A DNA stretch of 13,766 bases from Actinomycetota bacterium (GCA_023488645.1 JAMDDL010000185.1:1-13766), one strand, 5' to 3'; counted from the first letter of the stretch, positions 6,511 through 13,628 are shown. The notes: generated from the letters alone by a model not told the origin. Numbers and translations are program-made.

Positions 6511-7614
6511 TTATAATTTATAAGTCCTTGCTGCTTCATACATTGCCATTGCATTCTCAATAGGAATATTAGGATGTACTTCAGACGAAGAACCTATTAA
6601 TATTTTTTTTGCTCCAGCATCTTTTATTGACTTTAAAGTTACCTGCCTGACTTCCTCAGGAGTTCCGGTAAATAGAAGATTCTGGCAGTCTATAGGCTGA
6701 CATATGGTTGTATCAGGGTATTTTTTTCTGAATCTTGCCACGTCCATATGTGCAAGTGGCTCAAAAGGATCAACTGCATCTATTAGACCCCAGGATAAAA
6801 TCTCATATAGAACAGGCCACTTGAAACCATCTGCAAAGTATATATGCCTGTAGCCATGACTTTTCCATCTTTCTATTAGTTTTTTTGTTCTGGGAATCAA
6901 AATATTAAATACAAATTCAGGAGGAAACATTAAACTGTCGTTTACACCTATGGGATCGGAGGTAAAAGATATTGGAGTAATATCAGTATCAGCAAAGCTA
7001 TCAATCCTTGCAAGTTCGTAGTCTGTCAGGGCATCCAGATGCCGGATTGCAAGATCCGGGTAATCTTTATATAAATAAGTCCACCACATAATATCAAATC
7101 TTTCAAGTGCAATATAAAGGATAGCGCTTTCGGGTGCAATCATCTGGGTCCCGTTCATCTTTTCAACACATCTTTTGAAATTCTGTTTTATTTCTTCAAA
7201 GTACTCATAATCCTCTCCAAAAAGCCTTACAGGAAATAATGCCTGCCTGCACACCTTTCTTCTTGAAATACAATCATAAATCCTTTCAATATCCTTATGC
7301 ATAATTTTTACCGCATCATCCAGTGAACTGATTGGTCTTTTTAAAACCTGAACAGTCCACCATTCTTTTCTGTAGATAAATCCATCCTCATCTTCTTCAA
7401 TTTTTGGCTCAAGATCGCTGGGAATTGAGAAATGCCTTACTAAATCAAGAACTTTTGAAACTGCCTGACATGCAACATCTTCAGCATTTTTTGGATTTAT
7501 CTTCGTTCCGGTTAAATATTCCATCAAACCAACATTATGCATAATGTCATAAGTAGCAATACGATCTATTTCTTTGCCCTCAAATGTTCTAAGAAGCCTT
7601 TCTCTGGAATTCAA
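6511..7614 (-). CDS. URO-D-fold protein, paralogue 1 of a tandem pair (TTG start)
   Basis: A 367-residue URO-D superfamily protein that starts with TTG at 7614-7612. No ATG lies at a suitable place, while a strong AAAAGGAG sits 6 nt upstream, and the resulting N-terminus (SRERLLRTFEGKEIDRIATY) aligns exactly with the paralogue. Shared blocks include VRLFGED (129-135), MIAPE (158-162), YLYKDYPDLA (180-189) and AMAMYEAARTY near the end. At the H-x-C zinc position of MtaA-type enzymes the sequence is YFADG (Phe260, Asp262), and the C-terminal ligand region is GSSSEVHPN (341-349) with no Cys, so a zinc thiol site like that of corrinoid methyltransferases is not visible. HemE motifs are missing. 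The tandem arrangement suggests duplication, and possibly two subunits or two related substrates. Confidence 0.82.
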   Translation of the reverse strand: MNSRERLLRTFEGKEIDRIATYDIMHNVGLMEYLTGTKINPKNAEDVACQAVSKVLDLVRHFSIPSDLEPKIEEDEDGFIYRKEWWTVQVLKRPISSLDDAVKIMHKDIERIYDCISRRKVCRQALFPVRLFGEDYEYFEEIKQNFKRCVEKMNGTQMIAPESAILYIALERFDIMWWTYLYKDYPDLAIRHLDALTDYELARIDSFADTDITPISFTSDPIGVNDSLMFPPEFVFNILIPRTKKLIERWKSHGYRHIYFADGFKWPVLYEILSWGLIDAVDPFEPLAHMDVARFRKKYPDTTICQPIDCQNLLFTGTPEEVRQVTLKSIKDAGAKKILIGSSSEVHPNIPIENAMAMYEAARTYKL

Positions 7615-7755
7615 TTTTTTCTCCTTTTAAAATCTATAACTTTTATAGTAATTTATGATGAAAAAATTTTACTATTTTAAAAAAATATAACATATTACTA
7701 ATATGATTTATTTAAAAAAATTCAAATTGGATTTTAATTACTTTAAGAATTACCA

Positions 7756-9237
7756 TTATTTTCTATTTGGTCTTCCTAATGCGTCAGTTCTTTCAGAATT
7801 TTGATAAATTGGTATATCACCATTGGCATCTTTTAATATTCTTCCCCATACTTTATTAATAATTTCTTTTTCCACAAAGTTTGCTATGTTATTTTGGCAT
7901 GTTGGATCTTTTTGTATGTCATAAATTGCCATTGGTTTACCATCTATATTTATCATGGCCCAATATTTTTCATCCCTATACCATAATGTAGTATCGTATC
8001 TACATGTTAAATATTCCCTTTCTTTATATTGATCGCCTATTATGAGTGAATTAAGGCTTTGTCCATCTATATTCAAATTTTTCTTTTTAAAACCAGCATA
8101 ATCATATATTGTACCTACAGCATCAATATTATAAATAAAACTTTTAAATCTTTTACCTGAGGCTTTTCCACCAGGCAAATGTATAATCATAGGAATATTC
8201 ATAACCCCAGGATATAAAGAAAAGTGTGGTTTACCTACTACATGATCGGGATATTCTCCAAAATTACTACCGTGGTCACTAGTCAAAATAATTAAAGAAT
8301 TATCCCATAAGCCTGATTTTTTTAAATTATTTATAAAATATCCAAACCAAGTATCTACAAGTGAAACTAATCCATTATAATGTGCTTTTATATTATCTAT
8401 TTCTTCAAATGATAAAATTCCGTCAACACATCCATAGGGTGCTATAATAATAGTCCTACCTTTATAATTTGGGTCTGCATACATTTTATAGTAATTTAGG
8501 GGTGCCTCCCATGGTTCATGTGGATCAAAACAATCAACCAGCAAATAAAAAGGTTGGAATTTATCATTGTCTTCTATAAAATTTGATGCCCATCTAAATA
8601 CCCTTGCTGTGTGTGTATCTTCCTCTTTATGAATATCTATAGTATTTGCAACATGTCTTATGATTAAATTGTAATCATAACCACAATCAAATTTATCACC
8701 AGGAGCTCCAAATTGAGCAGTATTTTTGAGAATATCTTTATCATTGCCATATTTTAAAAGTTTGTCAGGATTACCATATTTTTCAAGCATAGATTTAGAA
8801 ATAATTGCGCTTGAGCGCCATTTATCTATCTGCTTTCCTCTTATGAACTCCCATTGCCAAAATCCTCTGGTAAAATTAAAGCCAGGTGCAAAATATGGCA
8901 TGGTATCTGTTACAAAACCAGTATAATAGCCAACAGATGCCAAATTTTCTGCTAGTGTATCTTCATCATTACTTAATGGTTGCCAACCTGGCAAACGTAC
9001 AATATCCCATTTTACTGGTTTATAATCATGAAATGGAAAAACTCTCCTTCCTGTATGCATTCCACGTCGTGCTGGAATTGTTGGCAATGTTTCAGGATGT
9101 GCATTTTCAAAAACAATAGATTCTTTAGCAAAAGCATCAATATTTGGAGTTTTAATATTCTTATTATCATAACAACCCAATTGTAGGGCTCGAAGAGTAT
9201 CAGATATAACTAATATAATATTTGGATATTGTGTCAT
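7756..9237 (-). CDS. Sulfatase-family hydrolase with Thr in place of the Cys/Ser nucleophile
   Basis: A 493-residue member of the sulfatase branch of the alkaline phosphatase superfamily. Metal ligands are visible: Asp13 in VISDTLR; CFDPHEPWEAP (Asp238, His240); LTSDHGSNFGE (Asp321, His322); and GKPHF (Lys336, His338). The site normally reading (C/S)-x-P-x-R, whose Cys or Ser becomes formylglycine, reads T53-I-P-A-R57, followed by RGMHTGR. Thr cannot give formylglycine; in related families (NPP phosphodiesterases, phosphopentomutase) Thr is the direct nucleophile. The enzyme may therefore hydrolyse a phosphate or phosphonate ester, or another ester, rather than a sulfate. No signal peptide is seen, so it should act in the cytoplasm after import. 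I prefer the ATG at 9237, with AAAGG 7 nt upstream and an N-terminus typical of the family. An ATG at 9252 would add five residues but has no ribosome site. It follows the permease gene by about 50 bp. Confidence 0.87.
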   Translation of the reverse strand: MTQYPNIILVISDTLRALQLGCYDNKNIKTPNIDAFAKESIVFENAHPETLPTIPARRGMHTGRRVFPFHDYKPVKWDIVRLPGWQPLSNDEDTLAENLASVGYYTGFVTDTMPYFAPGFNFTRGFWQWEFIRGKQIDKWRSSAIISKSMLEKYGNPDKLLKYGNDKDILKNTAQFGAPGDKFDCGYDYNLIIRHVANTIDIHKEEDTHTARVFRWASNFIEDNDKFQPFYLLVDCFDPHEPWEAPLNYYKMYADPNYKGRTIIIAPYGCVDGILSFEEIDNIKAHYNGLVSLVDTWFGYFINNLKKSGLWDNSLIILTSDHGSNFGEYPDHVVGKPHFSLYPGVMNIPMIIHLPGGKASGKRFKSFIYNIDAVGTIYDYAGFKKKNLNIDGQSLNSLIIGDQYKEREYLTCRYDTTLWYRDEKYWAMINIDGKPMAIYDIQKDPTCQNNIANFVEKEIINKVWGRILKDANGDIPIYQNSERTDALGRPNRK

Positions 9238-9288
9238 ATTATTGCCTTTCATTAAATTAAACTTATTTAAAAATTCTATTATTTTGAA

Positions 9289-10146
9289 CTAACCTTTGAT
9301 AGATCCTTCAACTAGTCCCCTTACCATCCATTTTTGAAATATCATAAATATTATTAATATTGGTATAACAGAAATAACAATCATTGCTGTATATACATTT
9401 AATGGAACCGGTTCTTTACCTCCAAAACTTAATTTTGATAGAGCTAAGGGTAGAGTTTGCAAATTATCAGAATTAATAAAAACGAGTGCAAATAAAAATT
9501 CATTCCACATCTGTAAAAATAAGAAAATTATTGCTGTTGCTAAAGCAGGTGTAGCAAGTGGAAGATATAAATTCTTATAAATTTGAAAGTCACTGGCCCC
9601 ATCAATTTTTGCTGAATCAACAATCTCTAGTGGGATTTGTTCAAAAAACCTGCGCAGTACTATGGTTGCTACTGGAATCCCTATTGTTGCATAAGGAAAT
9701 ATTAGTGCTGCATATGTATTTAAGAATCTCATTCTCCATAAAACTATATATAGAGGAATTAACAATAATTGCACAGGTAACATTTGGCAAACTAAGATAA
9801 AAGTATAATAAATTTCCTTAAATTTAAACTTATAATGAACCATACTGAAAGCTGCAAAAGAGGCAGCAAGGATTGAAATAATTAATCCACCAGAGGTAGC
9901 AATAGTGCTATTTAGATACATTCTTACAAAACTAATAGACAAAGCATCCTTGCTAAAATTTATTGCAGCAGGATAATTCATAAAAGTAATATGTTTTGGG
10001 AAAAAGAATAAAATTGACTGAAACAGTTCATTGGGTCTTTTTAAAGATAAGAAAAATATCCACATAAGTGGCAAAATCACTATTGCCAAAGAAATTATTA
10101 TAGCTAATCTTGTAAATAAGAATTGTTTTATAGTTAATTTAAACAT
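9289..10146 (-). CDS. ABC sugar importer inner-membrane permease (MalG-like, CUT1)
   Basis: A 285-residue polytopic permease of the carbohydrate CUT1 type, the second membrane subunit. The sequence shows a short cytoplasmic N-terminus, a first helix (about 11-34) followed by the LKRPNELFQ loop typical of MalG-like proteins, and roughly five further hydrophobic segments. The EAA loop that docks the ATPase is IPLEIVDSAKIDGASDFQIY (171-190), with the invariant Gly183, followed by LPLATPALAT. The C-terminus (QKWMVRGLVEGSIKG) is the usual family ending. It starts 29 bp after the first permease. No ATPase gene is present in the window, so the complex probably uses a shared MsmK/UgpC-type ATPase encoded elsewhere. 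Confidence 0.93.
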   Translation of the reverse strand: MFKLTIKQFLFTRLAIIISLAIVILPLMWIFFLSLKRPNELFQSILFFFPKHITFMNYPAAINFSKDALSISFVRMYLNSTIATSGGLIISILAASFAAFSMVHYKFKFKEIYYTFILVCQMLPVQLLLIPLYIVLWRMRFLNTYAALIFPYATIGIPVATIVLRRFFEQIPLEIVDSAKIDGASDFQIYKNLYLPLATPALATAIIFLFLQMWNEFLFALVFINSDNLQTLPLALSKLSFGGKEPVPLNVYTAMIVISVIPILIIFMIFQKWMVRGLVEGSIKG

Positions 10147-10175
10147 TTTAAATATTAAAATAAATACAAATTATT

Positions 10176-11099
10176 CTATTGCTTAACTGTAAATTTCCAT
10201 CTAATAACAGAGAATATTAGTACTACCACTACCATTAACATTGCTATCGTTGCACCATATCCCATATTGTTTGGACCAAGAGTTTGAAAAGACTGATAAT
10301 ACATATAAGTAGTTAGTACATCTGAGGAATGAGCTGGACCGCCATTCGTCATTACCCAAACCAAGTCAAAGACTTTAAATCCACCAATAAAATTTAATAA
10401 TGCACATAAAAAAATTATTGGTTTTAATAAGGGTATGACAACTGCTGTTATAGATCTTGTAAGTGTAGCCCCATCAATAAAGGCAGCTTCAAGAAGATTT
10501 TTATCTATAGACTGTAAACCTGCATAGAAAATAACTAAATTAAAACCTGTCCAGGACCAAACCCCCACAAAAGAAATAATCCAGATATTAAGATTTGGAT
10601 TTACTAGCCATGCTTGAGTAAGTTTGGACAATCCAATAACCTCTAAAAACTGATTTACAGCACCATCAATTTGAAAAAACTTACAAAATACAAGACCTAC
10701 TACTACTGCAGACATTATTACTGGGAAAAAAAATATTGCTCTTATTAAATTATCAAATTTAAATTTTCCAAAAAATATTACCAAAGCCAAAAATAAGGCA
10801 ATTATATTTTGAAAAACAACAACAGATATTACTAAAAAAATAGTATTTCTAAATGATTTCCAAACAAACATATCCGTAAATAAATGTATGTAATTCTTTA
10901 GCCCTACAAAATTTTCAAATGATGACGGCGTATAACCTGACCACTTGAAAAAACTTATAACGAATGAAAATATAATCGGATACAATAAAAATATTGCAAA
11001 TAAAACTGCAGAAGGTATTAACCATTTGTATGGAGAAATAATATCATTTAGTCGATTAATATTTAATTTTTTTGAAGCTCTCATTTGTATTAAAAGCAT
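10176..11099 (-). CDS. ABC sugar importer inner-membrane permease (MalF-like, CUT1)
   Basis: A 307-residue permease, the first membrane subunit of the importer. After a basic cytoplasmic N-terminus comes PYKWLIPSAVLFAIFLLYPI (23-42), the standard opening of CUT1 permeases, then a periplasmic loop (FKWSGYTPSSFENFVGLKNY) and a further set of helices. The ATPase-docking EAA motif is LLEAAFIDGATLTRSITAVV (202-221), with Glu204, Ala206, Asp209 and Gly210. The segment VMTNGGPAHSSDVLTTYMYY is also characteristic. The start is uncertain because no strong ribosome site precedes ATG 11099 and a second in-frame ATG lies 15 nt in. Upstream, a stable hairpin separates it from the binding-protein gene, which may lower permease output relative to receptor output. 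Confidence 0.93.
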   Translation of the reverse strand: MLLIQMRASKKLNINRLNDIISPYKWLIPSAVLFAIFLLYPIIFSFVISFFKWSGYTPSSFENFVGLKNYIHLFTDMFVWKSFRNTIFLVISVVVFQNIIALFLALVIFFGKFKFDNLIRAIFFFPVIMSAVVVGLVFCKFFQIDGAVNQFLEVIGLSKLTQAWLVNPNLNIWIISFVGVWSWTGFNLVIFYAGLQSIDKNLLEAAFIDGATLTRSITAVVIPLLKPIIFLCALLNFIGGFKVFDLVWVMTNGGPAHSSDVLTTYMYYQSFQTLGPNNMGYGATIAMLMVVVVLIFSVIRWKFTVKQ

Positions 11100-11111
11100 A
11101 ATAACTTTTTA

Positions 11112-11145
11112 CTTTATAGGGAGAATTTTATTTCTCCCTATAAAG
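11112..11145 (-). promoter_or_regulatory. Intercistronic hairpin between binding-protein and permease genes
   Basis: Two perfect 14-nt arms (CTTTATAGGGAGAA at 11112-11125 and its complement at 11132-11145) enclose a 6-nt loop. It starts 18 nt after the binding-protein stop codon and ends 13 nt before the permease start codon. No U-run follows on the minus strand, so it is not a classical intrinsic terminator. By analogy with other sugar importer operons it probably protects the upstream mRNA from 3' decay, giving excess receptor over membrane subunits. Partial attenuation is the alternative. Confidence 0.75.
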
Positions 11146-11162
11146 ATTTAAGAAAAACATAT

Positions 11163-12542
11163 TTATTGTGATTTCCAGTAGGCTTCTGTATCAGCTTGTA
11201 CATTTGCCATAGCTTGATCTGGAGTTAAAGTACCCATAAATACTTGAGATAAATTATTTATCAATGATGTCTGAATTTCCCCAGTATAGGTTACCCAGGG
11301 AGATATAATTGATTTCTGCATTAAATCTTGCATTTCACCAAAAATTGGATATTTAACCAAAGATTGCCAATCATCAGACCATTTGCCAGCTGGAGTAATC
11401 AAATTCTTTAACATATATCGAGTGCAATCTGGAGAATTTAGAAATTTTGCAAATTTAATGATCTCTTCTTTATTGGGATTATCTGGTTTCATACCTACCA
11501 TCTGACCAACATCTGCTTCAAGCACATTATTAGCAGCGCCTTCGGTACATGCTGGGAGATAAAATGCAAACACATTATTGATTGCATCCGGGTTTGAAGC
11601 AATAACTCCAGTGGACCAGGAACCATCCATAGCACTACCCCACGTATCTAGATTCTGTAAAAAACCGTAATGGTCTGTCTGATAATCAAGATTCATTACA
11701 TCTTCCCTGAATGCCTTGCTGAAATCTTTAATTGCTTGAGCCGCAACAACAAATTCCTTATCTGTCCATTTTACTCCATCCTGTTGAAACTCTGCCTTGT
11801 ATGCCTTGTTTACTGGTTGTGTCTGCTGAAACACAAAAACATAAAAAAATTCTCTCAAATATGTACCGCCTTTCAAGCCAGTAGAAATCCACCATTTCTT
11901 GTAACCTTCAGATTTCAATTTCTGTGCAAAATCCGCAAGATCTTTTATAGTTTTCAGAGACAATACTTCAGCTTTAGAGCTTTTCATTGATTCAAGCACA
12001 TTGCTGAAGCCCCAAGCAAAACACCCAAAAGTGTCATAAGGCAGTCCGATCATTTGGCCTGCTTGATTATACTCTCCTGTCATATTCAGTGAAGCACCTA
12101 GCCATCCTTTCCATTCAGGATCAGCATTGATAACATCAGCCCAGTTAAACAAGAGACCTGCTTTTGACATTTCTTCTACTTGAGGTCCTTTATGCAGTCC
12201 AAATAAATCAGGAAGAGTATTGCTTTGAATTGCAGCTTTTTCTTTATCTTCAATATCAGCATAATTATAAGCAGTCCTTTCTATTTTAATATTTGGATGT
12301 AATTTTTCATATGCTGGAATTAATTCAGCAAAGGCATTTTTATAAGGGTCGCCTACTTGATGATCCCAAATAGTTATTGTGATTTGTTTCTCTGCTGCGG
12401 TTGTTTCTGCTGCGGTAGTTGTAGTTGCTGCGGTAGTTTCTGCTGCGGTAGTTGTAGTTGCTGCAGCTTTACAACTTGCTAATCCAAAAGAAATCAAAAA
12501 AATTGGGATCAAACACAAAACAACAATTTTAGTAATTTTCAT
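11163..12542 (-). CDS. Extracellular solute-binding lipoprotein, family 1 (ABC sugar importer)
   Basis: A complete 459-residue receptor, anchored outside the cell membrane, that delivers substrate to the two permeases downstream. Residues 1-23 are a lipoprotein signal ending in the lipobox LASC with Cys24. Residues 25-51 are a Thr/Ala/Glu linker made by an exact internal DNA repeat. The mature fold begins with KQITITIWDHQVGDPYKNAF and shows family 1 landmarks: KLHPNIKIERTAYNYAD, AIQSNTLPDLFGLH, GQMIGLPYDTFGCFAWGFS, a WGSAMDGSWSTGVIAS segment, and KEEIIKFAKFLNSPDCTRYM near the C-terminus. The start has a perfect AGGAGG. The many aromatic residues (Trp, Tyr) in the ligand lobes fit a carbohydrate ligand, but identity cannot be read off. 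It is paralogous to the truncated gene at the left edge. Confidence 0.95.
   Translation of the reverse strand: MKITKIVVLCLIPIFLISFGLASCKAAATTTTAAETTAATTTTAAETTAAEKQITITIWDHQVGDPYKNAFAELIPAYEKLHPNIKIERTAYNYADIEDKEKAAIQSNTLPDLFGLHKGPQVEEMSKAGLLFNWADVINADPEWKGWLGASLNMTGEYNQAGQMIGLPYDTFGCFAWGFSNVLESMKSSKAEVLSLKTIKDLADFAQKLKSEGYKKWWISTGLKGGTYLREFFYVFVFQQTQPVNKAYKAEFQQDGVKWTDKEFVVAAQAIKDFSKAFREDVMNLDYQTDHYGFLQNLDTWGSAMDGSWSTGVIASNPDAINNVFAFYLPACTEGAANNVLEADVGQMVGMKPDNPNKEEIIKFAKFLNSPDCTRYMLKNLITPAGKWSDDWQSLVKYPIFGEMQDLMQKSIISPWVTYTGEIQTSLINNLSQVFMGTLTPDQAMANVQADTEAYWKSQ
12406..12465 (-). repeat. 33-bp tandem repeat encoding the Thr/Ala/Glu linker
   Basis: A 33-bp unit (12406-12438) is followed directly by 27 bp of a second copy (12439-12465) that matches it except for the last base. 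It encodes an 11-residue TTTTAAETTAA-type unit between the lipidated Cys and the folded domain. Replication slippage can lengthen or shorten the spacer without breaking the frame. The paralogue at 1-361 has a similar but more diverged linker. Confidence 0.75.
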
Positions 12543-12596
12543 TTTAACCTCCTAAGAGAATGAAAAATTTACTTTGCTAAAAAATTAAAATCTTTA

Positions 12597-12656
12597 AGAG
12601 GTTTGTTTATAGATTATATAGACATTTTGTGAGACCATTATTATAAACAAATCTCT
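12597..12656. promoter_or_regulatory. Nested inverted repeats over a candidate -10 box: probable GntR operator region
   Basis: Arms at 12597-12611 and 12642-12656 pair at 14 of 15 positions, both containing TTTGTTTATA in opposite orientation. Inside lies a tighter palindrome, TGTTTATA (12604-12611), GATTA, TATAGACA (12617-12624), matching at 7 of 8 half-site positions. TGT-n-TA...TA-n-ACA spacing is typical of GntR/HutC-type operators. A third half-site, TATAAACA, is at 12642-12649. A minus-strand TATAAT (12618-12613) falls within the inner palindrome, so a bound repressor would block it, although its -35 is poor. The site lies 55-115 bp upstream of the binding-protein start. The regulator encoded next door is the obvious candidate binder. 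Confidence 0.55.
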
Positions 12657-12673
12657 ATTTTTATCCCTTAATT

Positions 12674-12727
12674 ACCTCCTTTCTTGTAATAAATTATTGG
12701 TTTTTTTATTTAAATATTTCACCTCCT
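12674..12727 (-). promoter_or_regulatory. Two orphan Shine-Dalgarno-like elements in the gntR-importer intergenic region
   Basis: The minus strand carries AGGAGGTG at 12727-12720 and AGGAGGT at 12680-12674. Neither is followed by ATG, GTG or TTG at ribosomal distance: the first continues AAATATTTAAAT and the second AATTAAGGGATAA. The true site of the binding-protein gene is a third copy at 12552-12547. The first element strongly resembles the orphan in the leader of the paralogous gene (433-440). They would be transcribed only if transcription starts upstream, for example by read-through from gntR. Confidence 0.4.
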
Positions 12728-12812
12728 ATCGTGTTAATTTATAATTTTCTTAATTTATTTTAAAAACATTATTTAAACCAGTAATAATACAAAGTTAAAC
12801 TAAAATTAACTT

Positions 12813-13547
12813 TTAAAATTTATCTCTCAAATTAAACTTACATTTTCCCCCTTTTATAATTACTCTGCTAAACTCCAACCAAGTTCTATTAATATCATGA
12901 GTAATAGCTGTTATAAGAAAAGATGCAGATCCTTTTTTTCCTTCAAGAATTTTAGATTCATATAAATTTAAACTAATAGGTTCTAAATATTCTTCTATTT
13001 TTCCAAGATTTATTTTTAAATTATTAGTATAATAATCATTTATTATTTTGCAGTCGGAATCATTAAAAAGAGGAGCGCATAAATCATTATTTAAAAGAAT
13101 ATTTTCGTAAGCAATTATTTCCCCATCAATTTTTCTTAATCTTTTTATTTGTAAAATTTCTTTACTTGGATTTTCAATTTCAAACTCAAAAAATAATTTT
13201 TTATCATATTTAATAATATTTTTACTTAAAACAATTATTTTTTGTTCTAAACCTTTATCTTCAATTACCTTACCTAAGCTCAAAAATTTCAAAATATTCA
13301 GTGTTAATTTTGGTTTTGATACAAAGGTGCCTACCCCTTTGGATTTATATATTTTACCCTCATATTTCAGCTCTGATAGGCATTTTCTTACAGTTGATAC
13401 TGTTATTCCATATTTTAGAGCTATTTCATTTTGAGACCATAATTTTCCATCTTTGAAGCCATTATTATCAATTTTATTAATAAGTATATTTTTTAATTGT
13501 ATATAATATGGAATCCCTGAATCTTTATTTATAAAATCTTGAAGCAT
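12813..13547 (-). CDS. GntR-family transcriptional regulator with UTRA ligand domain (HutC type)
   Basis: A 244-residue regulator. Residues 10-78 form the GntR winged helix-turn-helix: GIPYYIQLKNILINKI, then the recognition unit LWSQNEIALKYGITVSTVRK (36-55), CLSELKYEGKI and the wing YKSKGVGTFVS. Residues of about 90-240 fit the UTRA effector domain: VLSKNIIKYDKKLFFEFEIE, EILQIKRLRKIDGEIIAYEN, KINLGKIEEYLEPISLN, TWLEFSRVIIKGGKCKFNL. UTRA proteins bind small molecules, often sugar phosphates or amino-sugar derivatives, and release DNA. It is encoded in the same direction as the importer, 270 bp upstream of it, so it probably controls both itself and the operon. The ribosome site is weak, which fits a low-abundance regulator. 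Confidence 0.93.
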   Translation of the reverse strand: MLQDFINKDSGIPYYIQLKNILINKIDNNGFKDGKLWSQNEIALKYGITVSTVRKCLSELKYEGKIYKSKGVGTFVSKPKLTLNILKFLSLGKVIEDKGLEQKIIVLSKNIIKYDKKLFFEFEIENPSKEILQIKRLRKIDGEIIAYENILLNNDLCAPLFNDSDCKIINDYYTNNLKINLGKIEEYLEPISLNLYESKILEGKKGSASFLITAITHDINRTWLEFSRVIIKGGKCKFNLRDKF

Positions 13548-13577
13548 TATTTTGAAAAATTAAATTTAATATACTTG

Positions 13578-13592
13578 TGTAGATATGCTACA
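13578..13592. promoter_or_regulatory. Perfect inverted repeat at the regulator's transcription start (candidate autoregulatory operator)
   Basis: TGTAG-ATATG-CTACA is a perfect 5-bp-arm palindrome just downstream of the regulator's -10 box, over the expected transcription start. TGT...ACA ends agree with GntR-type half-sites, although the spacing is shorter than in the candidate at 12604-12624. A repressor bound here would block its own promoter. Confidence 0.45.
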
Positions 13593-13594
13593 TA

Positions 13595-13623
13595 TTTATA
13601 ATACTAAATTATTTTTTTGTCAA
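13595..13623 (-). promoter_or_regulatory. Sigma-70-type promoter of the GntR regulator
   Basis: On the minus strand TTGACA (13623-13618), 17 nt, then TATAAA (13600-13595), followed by T. The start codon at 13547 lies about 40 nt downstream of the expected start site. The layout is almost identical to the proximal promoter at 657-685. Confidence 0.8.
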
Positions 13624-13628
13624 GTTAT

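Noticed and set aside
5257..7614. HemE (uroporphyrinogen decarboxylase) for haem synthesis
   Set aside because: The N-terminal RQAGRY-type substrate motif and other HemE signatures are absent, and the neighbours are catabolic and transport genes.
11112..11145. Rho-independent terminator
   Set aside because: The stem is strong but no T-run follows on either strand, and an importer operon gene starts 13 nt later.
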